Source: RUG754 sp045545455 (lineage in GTDB: Bacteria; Bacillota; Clostridia; Peptostreptococcales; Anaerovoracaceae). From it: a DNA stretch of 11,240 nucleotides. Position 1 is the stretch's first letter. Each line of letters opens with the position of its first letter. The stretch lies in assembly GCA_045545455.1 (NCBI GenBank), contig JAZQAY010000041.1:1-11240 (forward strand), in the 5' to 3' direction. Below, one piece after another: positions 1 to 7,061 of the stretch. Under the pieces are notes generated by a model. That model was not told where the DNA came from. It made no database searches and worked only from the letters and a program-made list of their open reading frames with translations. A program made the translations under genes and the position numbers.

Positions 1-2
1 AG

Positions 3-683
3 GGCAAGCAGGTGCTCTTCGACGTCGACGTCTATGCCGAGCCCGGCCAGAAGGTGGCCTTCGTAGGAGCCACGGGCGCAGGCAAGACCACCATCACCAA
101 TCTCATAAACAGGTTCTACTATATAGACGACGGCAAGATAAGATACGACGGCATCAACATCAACCTGATAAAGAAAGCCGACCTGAGAAGATCTCTGGGA
201 GTGGTGCTTCAGGAAGTAAATCTCTTCACGGGGACCGTCATGGAAAACATCCGTTACGGAAACCTGGAAGCTACAGACGAGGAGTGCATCGAAGCAGCCA
301 GACTGGTAAACGCGGACAGCTTCATCAGGATGCTTCCCAAGGGATATGACACGGTCCTTGAAGGAGACGGTTCAGGCCTCTCACAGGGCCAGCGACAGCT
401 CATCTCCATCGCCAGAGCCGCAGTGGCGGATCCGCCGTGCATGATCCTGGATGAGGCGACTTCATCCATCGATACCATGACCGAGTCCATCGTCCAGAAG
501 GGCATGGATAACCTCATGAAGGGAAGGACGGTATTCGTGATCGCCCACAGGCTGTCAACTGTACAGAATGCGGACGTGATCATGGTAATGGACAAGGGCC
601 GCATAATCGAAAGAGGCAATCACGAACGCCTGATGGAAAAGAAGGGCGTCTACTACAGACTCTACACAGGAGCCACCGAATGA
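3..683 (+). CDS. ABC exporter, C-terminal ATP-binding domain (5' partial)
   Basis: This is the nucleotide-binding domain of a half-size ABC exporter of the MsbA/MdlB multidrug or lipid type, which would drive substrate export across the membrane by ATP hydrolysis. The frame is open from base 3, so the membrane domain and true start lie upstream of the window; the GTG at 12 is only an internal valine. In order I see the Walker A GATGAGKTT (bases 66-92), a Q-loop (LQEVNLF), the signature LSQGQRQ (from 378), Walker B MILDEAT (from 441) followed by the D-loop SSID, and the H-loop AHRL (His at 546-548). LSQGQ in place of LSGGQ is common in this exporter branch. All catalytic elements are intact. 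Such exporters are often paired with a second half-transporter, which would be expected upstream. It ends in tandem TGA-TAA and a strong terminator, so it is the last gene of its operon. The substrate cannot be read from this part. Confidence 0.93.
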   Translation, partial: GKQVLFDVDVYAEPGQKVAFVGATGAGKTTITNLINRFYYIDDGKIRYDGININLIKKADLRRSLGVVLQEVNLFTGTVMENIRYGNLEATDEECIEAARLVNADSFIRMLPKGYDTVLEGDGSGLSQGQRQLISIARAAVADPPCMILDEATSSIDTMTESIVQKGMDNLMKGRTVFVIAHRLSTVQNADVIMVMDKGRIIERGNHERLMEKKGVYYRLYTGATE

Positions 684-693
684 TAAGGAATCT

Positions 694-729
694 CATCCCT
701 GTATCCGAACGGATACGGGGATGTTTTTT
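694..729 (+). terminator. Rho-independent terminator after the ABC exporter gene
   Basis: An inverted repeat of 14 nt arms (694-707 and 710-723, one G-U wobble) forms a stem of about 13 bp with a four-base loop. TTTTTTG and more T-rich sequence follow directly. It lies 11 bases after the stop codon and separates the exporter from the cell-wall operon. Confidence 0.9.
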
Positions 730-731
730 GT

Positions 732-760
732 TTTGCATATTCATGGCTTTGTGATATAAT
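732..760 (+). promoter_or_regulatory. Sigma-A promoter of the FHA-SEDS/PBP/nadE/yhaM/cca/recD2 operon
   Basis: The -10 box TATAAT (755-760) is preceded by TG (752-753), giving an extended -10. The best -35 is TTTGCA (732-737) at 17 bp spacing, or TTGCAT (733-738) at 16 bp. Transcription should start near 767, leaving a leader of roughly 47 bases before the ATG at 814. It is the only clear promoter I found for the six downstream genes. Confidence 0.75.
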
Positions 761-813
761 TAAAATATCTATGGGTATATCGGTTTTGAGGTATTTAAAA
801 ACAAGAGCAAAAC

Positions 814-2718
814 ATGGAAACAGGCAGCATATTTGAAAAGATAACGGCAATAACGGAACGCATGGAATTGGGCGAGTCACTGTTCATGATCCTTCGCCCG
901 GTTTTTGTGCTGCTTGCTCTGTACATACTGATAAGATGCATAGTTTCCCTCATAAGAGCCAAGAACCCTCCGGAAGTCTGGGCATATCTCAAGATAAAGA
1001 GATACCGTGAAAATGAAGCCGGCTTGTATGAAGTGGTTTCCGAGGTGAACGAGCCTCTTACCCACTGGGAGAACGTGATCGGAAGAGGCAAGTCCTGCGA
1101 CATTACCATAAAGGACAGCGGGGTATCCAGGAACCATGGCCTCCTCATAAGGGGTGAGGACGGTAACTGGACCTTCAGGGATATCGGTTCACAGAACGGC
1201 ACCTGGCTGAACTCCTCTGAGGAAAGCGAAGTTGATTTCAGGGAATTCAGAAGAAGAGGGTCAGCTGACAGAAATGCATATCTTGATTATGCGGCTCAGC
1301 TTAACGGACCTTCACATAACGCGAATGAGTTCATTAAGATATCAAAGGGAAAGGGCGTGGAAGCTCCTGCAATAGATCTGGAGTACGGTGACGTGCTGAG
1401 GATGGGGCTCACGGAGCTCACTCTGATACCCATCTCCCTTGAAGAAAAGAATAACAACATGGCCATGAGAAGGTCGGATACCGAAGTGATGTCCGCAGGA
1501 CCTACCATGGCAGCCCTGACGCTGTTTCAGATACTGGCGTTTTTCCAGCTCTGGATGGTAAAGGGGGACGAGCATTCCATAGTCCTGGCCACGGCCTTCG
1601 CAGGTCTCATAGCTATAGAGTGGATCTATTTCACTGCGGTGAGGATCACCGGAAGAGCGGCCTTCGAGATGGAGATAATAGCTTTCTTCCTTTCGACTCT
1701 CAGTCTGGCCGTAGTGGCATCCAGATCGCCTGAAGCCCTGATCAAGCAGATGATCTGTATCGGGATCGGCGTGTTCATAATGTTCGTCATGTGCATATAT
1801 CTCAGGGACCTGGAGCGCTCCAAAGTAATCAGGATAGTCCTGGTGGGAGCGTCCGTAGTGCTCTTCATACTGAACCTGCTCCTGGCAGCCACCACCTACG
1901 GAGCGCAGAACTGGATAAGCATAGGCGGCATCACATTTCAGCCTTCAGAACTTGTGAAGGTGGCTTTCATATGGGTGGGAGCCGCTACCCTGGACGAATT
2001 GTTCAGAAGGAAGAACCTCTATCTCTTCATGGCATTCTCGCTGTTCTGCTTTGCATGTCTGGGGCTCATGGGGGACTTCGGTACCGCCATCATATTCTTT
2101 GTGACATATCTGATAATATCATTCCTGAGATCCGGCGACTTCTCCATGCTTTTACTGGTAGTGGGAGCCGCGGCAGCAGGAGGATTCATAATACTGAAAT
2201 TCAAGCCGTACATCGCAGCCAGATTCGCCACCTGGATGCACGTGTGGGATCCGGCCCTTGTGGATGCCGAAGGTTTTCAGCAGAGCAGGACGCTCTGCGC
2301 TTCAGCCTCCGGAGGACTCTTCGGAGTCGGTGCGGGAGAAGGATGGCTATCCGGGATCTTCGCCGCCGACATGGATCTGGTGTTCGGTATGTTAATAGAG
2401 GAGTGGGGACTTATAATCGCATGCCTCGCGGTGCTTTCCATAGTGACGCTGGCGTTCTTTGCGATAAGGTCCATCACTTCGGGAAGGTCAACATTCTACA
2501 CCATAGGAGCCTGCGGAGCCACGTCAATGATGGTGTTCCAGACCATGCTGAACATCTTCGGGTGCACGGATATACTCCCCTTCACGGGAGTGACCTTTCC
2601 CTTTGTTTCAAACGGCGGAACGTCAATGATGGCATCCTGGGCGCTTCTGGCGTTTCTCAAATCTTCTGACACGAGGCTGCAGGCCAGCCTGGCTGTGAAA
2701 GGAGGCGGGAAGCGATGA
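814..2718 (+). CDS. FHA-domain / SEDS fusion protein (FtsW/RodA/SpoVE family peptidoglycan polymerase)
   Basis: A 634-residue membrane protein that joins a phosphothreonine-binding FHA domain to a SEDS glycosyltransferase, the enzyme class that polymerises lipid II into glycan strands. One membrane helix (about residues 24-47) is followed by Arg/Lys, placing the FHA domain (about 70-205) in the cytoplasm. The FHA core motifs are present: GRGKS at 90-94, SRNH at 105-108 and GSQNGT at 125-130, then an insert of about 40 residues before the last strands. From about 225 there are many membrane helices. SEDS signatures are NWISIGG, FQPSEL, GDFGTA and an extracellular-loop motif ADMDLVF, where Asp521 aligns with the catalytic Asp of HTDF in RodA/FtsW; FVSNGGTSM lies near the end. 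The stop overlaps the next start (ATGA), tying it to the partner PBP. Whether it acts in elongation, division or sporulation cannot be read from sequence. The start at 814 lacks a clear Shine-Dalgarno; Met17 (862) is an alternative. Confidence 0.9.
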   Translation: METGSIFEKITAITERMELGESLFMILRPVFVLLALYILIRCIVSLIRAKNPPEVWAYLKIKRYRENEAGLYEVVSEVNEPLTHWENVIGRGKSCDITIKDSGVSRNHGLLIRGEDGNWTFRDIGSQNGTWLNSSEESEVDFREFRRRGSADRNAYLDYAAQLNGPSHNANEFIKISKGKGVEAPAIDLEYGDVLRMGLTELTLIPISLEEKNNNMAMRRSDTEVMSAGPTMAALTLFQILAFFQLWMVKGDEHSIVLATAFAGLIAIEWIYFTAVRITGRAAFEMEIIAFFLSTLSLAVVASRSPEALIKQMICIGIGVFIMFVMCIYLRDLERSKVIRIVLVGASVVLFILNLLLAATTYGAQNWISIGGITFQPSELVKVAFIWVGAATLDELFRRKNLYLFMAFSLFCFACLGLMGDFGTAIIFFVTYLIISFLRSGDFSMLLLVVGAAAAGGFIILKFKPYIAARFATWMHVWDPALVDAEGFQQSRTLCASASGGLFGVGAGEGWLSGIFAADMDLVFGMLIEEWGLIIACLAVLSIVTLAFFAIRSITSGRSTFYTIGACGATSMMVFQTMLNIFGCTDILPFTGVTFPFVSNGGTSMMASWALLAFLKSSDTRLQASLAVKGGGKR

Positions 2719-4028
2719 GGAAACTTGAAGGAAGAGCCCTTATATGTCTGCTCCTGATCCTTTCCATGATAGCAGGTCTGATCTTCTTCGTGGTAAGGCT
2801 TGAGATCAACGGACGCAAGTGGGCGGGATTCTATGCGAACGAGCATATCTTCTCAGGGGGCAATCTGATCGCAGGCGAGATCCTGGACAGAAACGGAAAC
2901 TCGCTTCTTAAGTACGATGAAGAGGGCCCGCATTACGCCGGTGAAGAATGGCAGAGAAGAGCCGTTTCCACGGTAACGGGAGACGTGGGATGCAATATAG
3001 AGACAGGTGCCAACAGGGTATTCCGCACGAGGCTCGTTAAGTACAATCCCATAACCGGTACTGAAGGTTTCTTCGGCATGAAGGGAGGAACCGTTACCCT
3101 CAGCATCGATAAGGAGCTGAACGAGACGGCGTTTGAGGCGCTTGACGGCAGAAACGGCTTCGTAAGCGTTTACGACTATACGACGGGAGACATAGTGTGC
3201 CTGGTGAGCACTCCCACAGTGGATCCTCAGGATCCGGATGCTCTGGAGACAGCTGAGTCAGGCGCGTACATAAACAAGGTGATAAGCGCCACCTATGCGC
3301 CGGGATCCACTTTCAAGATACTGACGGCCATGGCGGCTATAGAGAATATACCGGATCTCGGGAGCAGGACCTTTACCTGCTACGGAGATACGGAAATAGG
3401 CGAAGGGATAGTGACCTGTCCCTATGCTCACGGCACCATGGATTTCGAGGATGCCCTTGCCAATTCCTGCAACTGCACCTTCGGGCAGCTGGCAGCTGAG
3501 CTTGGACCTGAGACCATGTCCATATACGTCCAGAGGGCAGGGCTTACTTCATCCTATGGATTCAACGGCATAGAGAGTGCAGAAGGATCATTCACCTTTG
3601 ATGAATCCGATCTGAACGTAGCATGGGCAGGCATCGGCCAGTACGAGGACCAGGTGAACCCTCTTTCGATGATGGTCATGGTGGGAGCCATAGCAGGGAA
3701 CGGAAGTGCAGCCGAGCCAAGCATAGTCAAGGGAGAGTCGGCAGGCACGGTGGATCTCATAAGCGCGGATACGGCTTACAGATTAAAGGAACTTCTGAGA
3801 AACAACGTGATCTCGAATTACGGTGACGATAACTATCCCGGACTTGAGATGGGTGCCAAATCCGGCACAGCGGAAACCGGCGACGGTAATCAGCCTCACG
3901 CCTGGTTCACGGGATACAGCGGAAACTATGCATTCGTAGTCATGGTTGAGAACGGCGGCGGCGGAGCTGACGTGGCCGGACCGGTGGCCAACACGGTGCT
4001 TCAGAAATTATATGGACAGGGAGAGTGA
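2715..4028 (+). CDS. Class B penicillin-binding protein (PbpA-like transpeptidase)
   Basis: A 437-residue peptidoglycan transpeptidase anchored by one N-terminal membrane helix (about residues 7-27), with its catalytic domain outside the membrane. It should cross-link the glycan made by the SEDS protein encoded immediately upstream; the two genes overlap by four bases and are surely cotranslated. All three penicillin-binding motifs are present: PGSTFK with Ser198 and Lys201, SCN at 251-253, and KSGT at 382-385. The sequence around these motifs resembles actinobacterial PbpA as I recall it. The region between the membrane helix and the transpeptidase domain is short (about 130 residues), so this is a compact class B enzyme without PASTA repeats. 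FtsI and PBP2 relatives are usually longer. Gene pairing with rodA-type SEDS supports the assignment; which wall-synthesis mode it serves is unknown. Confidence 0.9.
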   Translation: MRKLEGRALICLLLILSMIAGLIFFVVRLEINGRKWAGFYANEHIFSGGNLIAGEILDRNGNSLLKYDEEGPHYAGEEWQRRAVSTVTGDVGCNIETGANRVFRTRLVKYNPITGTEGFFGMKGGTVTLSIDKELNETAFEALDGRNGFVSVYDYTTGDIVCLVSTPTVDPQDPDALETAESGAYINKVISATYAPGSTFKILTAMAAIENIPDLGSRTFTCYGDTEIGEGIVTCPYAHGTMDFEDALANSCNCTFGQLAAELGPETMSIYVQRAGLTSSYGFNGIESAEGSFTFDESDLNVAWAGIGQYEDQVNPLSMMVMVGAIAGNGSAAEPSIVKGESAGTVDLISADTAYRLKELLRNNVISNYGDDNYPGLEMGAKSGTAETGDGNQPHAWFTGYSGNYAFVVMVENGGGGADVAGPVANTVLQKLYGQGE

Positions 4029-4033
4029 CTTAA

Positions 4034-4780
4034 ATGTTCAACGCAGAAAAAGTAAAAAACGACATAGTTAAGTGGATAAGAGACTGGTTCGAAGAGAACG
4101 GCCCCGGATGTAACGGCGTGGTCGCAGTTTCAGGAGGTAAGGACTCCTCGGTAGTCGCAGCCCTTCTGGTGGAGGCCCTCGGTAAGGACAGGGTGATCGG
4201 CGTCATGCTCCCCAGAGGCGTACAGCCGGATATCGACATGTCATACCTTCTGGTGAAACACCTGGGTATAAAGAGCTATGAGATAAACGTAGGAGAGACC
4301 ATAGACGCTCTGGAAAGAGAGATGAGAAGCGTCATGGGAGAGGATGCTGTATCCACACAGGCCATCGTCAACCTTCCTCCGAGAGTCAGGATGGCAGCGA
4401 CATATGCCGTGTCCCAGTCCGTTAACGGAAGGGTGGCAAACACCTGCAATCTCTCTGAAGACTGGGTTGGTTATGCCACGAGATACGGCGATAACGCCGG
4501 GGACTTCAGCCCCCTGTCAAGGCTCACCGTTCAGGAAGTCAAGGCTGTGGGAAGAGTGCTGGGACTTCCCGACGTATTGGTGGACAAGGTGCCTTCAGAC
4601 GGGCTTCAGGCCAAGACCGACGAGGACAATCTGGGATTCACCTACGCTGTGCTTGACAGATACATCCGTGAAGGCGTCATAGATGATCCTGAGACTAAAA
4701 AACGCATAGATCACCTTCATAAGATCAATCAGTTCAAACTTAAATATATGGATTGCTTCGAATACGTACCCGAAGAATAA
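4034..4780 (+). CDS. nadE: NH3-dependent NAD+ synthetase
   Basis: The enzyme amidates nicotinic acid adenine dinucleotide to NAD+ with ATP, the last step of NAD synthesis, in the cytoplasm. At 248 residues it consists only of the synthetase domain and lacks the glutaminase domain of the long form, so it should use free ammonia. The ATP pyrophosphatase P-loop SGGKDSS is at 33-39. The later family pattern is also clear: NLSEDWVGYATRYGDNAGDF, then PSDGL and KTDEDNLGFTY, which correspond to the NaAD- and ATP-binding segments. It starts five bases after the PBP stop, with a GGGAGAG Shine-Dalgarno that overlaps that stop, so it belongs to the same operon. There is no obvious link to wall synthesis; it looks like a housekeeping passenger. 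Confidence 0.95.
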   Translation: MFNAEKVKNDIVKWIRDWFEENGPGCNGVVAVSGGKDSSVVAALLVEALGKDRVIGVMLPRGVQPDIDMSYLLVKHLGIKSYEINVGETIDALEREMRSVMGEDAVSTQAIVNLPPRVRMAATYAVSQSVNGRVANTCNLSEDWVGYATRYGDNAGDFSPLSRLTVQEVKAVGRVLGLPDVLVDKVPSDGLQAKTDEDNLGFTYAVLDRYIREGVIDDPETKKRIDHLHKINQFKLKYMDCFEYVPEE

Positions 4781-4803
4781 AAGATCCAAAAAGAAAGGCA
4801 AAT

Positions 4804-5763
4804 ATGAAACAGATTTTCGTAAAAGACTTAAAGAAGGATATGGAGATAATAGATTTCTTCATGGTGAAGTCGGTATCCGTCAGGACCGGATCCACGGGGA
4901 AACCTTATCTTGACGTTACCCTCGGTGACAATACCGGAGAGATAAACGGCAAAAAATGGGACGTAGGCGCCTCAGACCATCTCCTTAAGGAAAAGGATAT
5001 AGTGAAGATCATAGCTGTGGTGAACGAGTTCAACTCCCAGCTCCAGCTTAAGATACAGAGGATCAGGAAGGCGGTCCCCGAAAGCAACCCGGACGACATC
5101 ATGGATATGGGTGATTTCGTGAAGGCCGCTCCTGAAGATCCCGAAGATATGTACGGATACATTAAAAATGCCTGTGAGAATATAAAGGATGCCGATTACA
5201 GGAAACTCACCTTAAGAGTGCTTGAGGATAACAGGGAAAAACTCATGTACTATCCCGCAGCTTCCAAGAACCATCATGCAGAGCTGGGAGGCCTCCTTTA
5301 TCACACCAAGAGGATGCTGATGAACGGCGAGAGGGTGTGCGAGGTATACACCAATCTCAACAGGGATCTGGTGACTGCAGGCGTAGTCCTTCACGATATG
5401 CAGAAGATCTTCGAGATCGATGCCGACACTGACGGAATGGCTTCCGGATATTCATTCGAAGGTCAGATGCTGGGACACATCATCATGGGCGTCAAATACG
5501 TGGAGGAACTGGCAGGCGAGCTTGAGATGCCATATGAGAAAAAGATAATGATAGAACACATGGTGCTGTCACATCACTATGAGCCGGAGTTCGGAAGCCC
5601 TAAGAAACCGCTTTTCCCGGAAGCTGAAGTGCTGCATTATCTGGATATCCTGGATGCCAGGATGTATGACATGGAAGAGGCGGTAAGAAATACTGAACCC
5701 GGCGGATTCAGCGACCGCATCTGGACTTTGGATAACAGAAGGATATATAATCCCAAGGAATAA
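4804..5763 (+). CDS. yhaM: YhaM-like 3'-5' exoribonuclease (OB fold + HD domain)
   Basis: A 319-residue protein close in length and layout to Bacillus YhaM/Cbf1, a metal-dependent 3'-5' exonuclease acting on single-stranded RNA (and DNA). The N-terminal part (about residues 1-90) is an OB fold of the nucleic-acid-binding type (VRTGSTGKPYLDVTLGD). The C-terminal HD phosphohydrolase domain (about 150-300) has the metal ligands His157/His158 in HHAELGG, the paired His197-Asp198 in LHDMQK, and His257-His258 in LSHHYEPEFGSP. I place the start at the ATG at 4804, with AGAAAGG five bases upstream. A longer reading from 4753 would begin inside nadE and add 17 unrelated residues. The next gene is a CCA-adding-type enzyme, so two RNA 3'-end enzymes sit side by side. 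Confidence 0.92.
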   Translation: MKQIFVKDLKKDMEIIDFFMVKSVSVRTGSTGKPYLDVTLGDNTGEINGKKWDVGASDHLLKEKDIVKIIAVVNEFNSQLQLKIQRIRKAVPESNPDDIMDMGDFVKAAPEDPEDMYGYIKNACENIKDADYRKLTLRVLEDNREKLMYYPAASKNHHAELGGLLYHTKRMLMNGERVCEVYTNLNRDLVTAGVVLHDMQKIFEIDADTDGMASGYSFEGQMLGHIIMGVKYVEELAGELEMPYEKKIMIEHMVLSHHYEPEFGSPKKPLFPEAEVLHYLDILDARMYDMEEAVRNTEPGGFSDRIWTLDNRRIYNPKE

Positions 5764-5777
5764 AGGAGTAAAGAGTA

Positions 5778-7061
5778 ATGATCAAGATGCCGAAAGAGGT
5801 CAGGGATATAGTCAGGACCTTAAAGGACAAAGGATACGAAGCTTATGCCGCGGGGATCTGCGTAAGGTCATCCCTTGCGGGAGAAAAGCCCCTTGACTGG
5901 GACGTGAATACCAACGCCGGACTTGACGCCTTAAGGGAACTCTTCCCGGAAGGTGAAGTGGTGAGCGAAAAGTTCAGCGTCGTAAGGTCATATGGAAATG
6001 AAGAGGAAGAGGATCAGATAATCACCGATATCGGGACTTTCAGAAAGAGGACTGCTGAAGACGGCACTGTTACCTTCTCGGATGACGTGAAGGATGACCT
6101 GGAGAGAAGGGACTTCACCGTAAACGCCATGGCTGACAACGGCTACGAGTTCATAGACGAATTCGGCGGAAGAAGCGATATGCAGGCCAAGCTTGTGAGG
6201 ACCATCGGAAATGCTGATGAGCTTTTCAGAAAAGAGCCGGGCAAGATGCTTAAGGCGTTAAGGATCACAGCTGCTCTCGGGTACGACCTTACCAAGGATG
6301 TCTACGAGGCCATAGTTAAGAATCATGCCCTCATAAGGGAGGTACCGGTGAAGAACCTCAGAAGGGACTTCATGGCCATCATGGGAGGACCTAACGGCGG
6401 TAAAGCTCTCAACATGATCGTGGATATGGGCATGCTCTCAGATATCATCGGCGATACAGGAGATCATCTCTCCGGAAGAGAGAAGAGCGATCTCATGACG
6501 CTTTGTCAGAACATGGATAAGACCAAGCCCATCTCTTCCAGGAGAATGGGAGCTCTGATCTCCATCCTTTCCGAAAAGAAGGGCATGAGCGTAATAGACA
6601 GGCTGGAGTTCACAGGAGATCTAAGACAGAAGCTGGTGGACGTGGCGAAGGACCTTCCGAATTTCCATTTCGCTCAGCAGCCGGCTGCATATAAGAAGTT
6701 TATCTATGAACATGAGCCCATGGAGAGATCGGACTATCTGCTGAACCTGCAGAAGGCTCTGATGATCATCTTTGATTACAGCATAGAGACGAAGGTAAAA
6801 TCCAAGATGTACCTTCTTAAAGAGTTTGAGAGGAACAACGAACCCATATTCGTGGAGGATCTGGTGATCACCGCTGAAGACCTCGTGGAGGAGGGGATCT
6901 CGGAGGATCCCGAGGAATGCGACAAGCTGCTCCATATGCTGGTCGAAAGGCTTCACATCGAACCCAAAAAGAACACCAGAAGGGACCTTCTCGAACTTGC
7001 AAAGAAATACAAGAAGAACAAGATGGCAGCATACTTAAGAGGAGTTTCATGGATCCGTTAG
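5778..7061 (+). CDS. cca: CCA-adding-type tRNA nucleotidyltransferase / poly(A) polymerase family (divergent)
   Basis: A 427-residue member of the class II nucleotidyltransferase family, which adds or repairs the CCA end of tRNA, or in some branches adds A, C or poly(A). The metal-binding Asp40 and Asp42 (LDWDVNT) are kept, as is RRDFTVNA (110-117), the ribose-selecting motif, and the DEFGGRSD segment after it. Other motifs deviate. Motif A is usually GGxVRD but reads GICVRS here (residues 26-31). The base-selecting motif EDxxR aligns with KEPGK at 152-156, so Asp is replaced by Glu and Arg by Lys. The C-terminal half (about 180-427) is the helical tRNA-binding part, without an HD domain. The start at 5778 has AAAGGAG nine bases upstream. 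The 3' end overlaps recD2 by 13 bases. The family is secure; exact nucleotide specificity is open. Confidence 0.85.
   Translation: MIKMPKEVRDIVRTLKDKGYEAYAAGICVRSSLAGEKPLDWDVNTNAGLDALRELFPEGEVVSEKFSVVRSYGNEEEEDQIITDIGTFRKRTAEDGTVTFSDDVKDDLERRDFTVNAMADNGYEFIDEFGGRSDMQAKLVRTIGNADELFRKEPGKMLKALRITAALGYDLTKDVYEAIVKNHALIREVPVKNLRRDFMAIMGGPNGGKALNMIVDMGMLSDIIGDTGDHLSGREKSDLMTLCQNMDKTKPISSRRMGALISILSEKKGMSVIDRLEFTGDLRQKLVDVAKDLPNFHFAQQPAAYKKFIYEHEPMERSDYLLNLQKALMIIFDYSIETKVKSKMYLLKEFERNNEPIFVEDLVITAEDLVEEGISEDPEECDKLLHMLVERLHIEPKKNTRRDLLELAKKYKKNKMAAYLRGVSWIR

Noticed and set aside
254..619. Minus-strand open frame inside the ABC transporter gene
   Set aside because: It is antisense to the intact Walker A to H-loop frame and rich in Ser and Met, as expected of a shadow frame.
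1791..2669. Open frame of 292 codons on the plus strand overlapping the SEDS gene
   Set aside because: The translation is rich in Arg, His and Ser with no hydrophobic or domain pattern, while the other frame gives a complete SEDS protein with its catalytic motif.
3220..3310. Cluster of GGATCC and GATCC words in the PBP gene and elsewhere
   Set aside because: They are scattered through coding sequence and fit Gly-Ser and Asp-Pro codon pairs; no regular spacing or symmetry suggests a repeat element.
6917..7048. N-terminal extension of RecD2 by 44 residues
   Set aside because: This stretch codes for the C-terminus of the CCA enzyme in another frame; the extension is Lys/Arg/Gln-rich and unlike RecD2. 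A good ribosome binding site precedes 7049.
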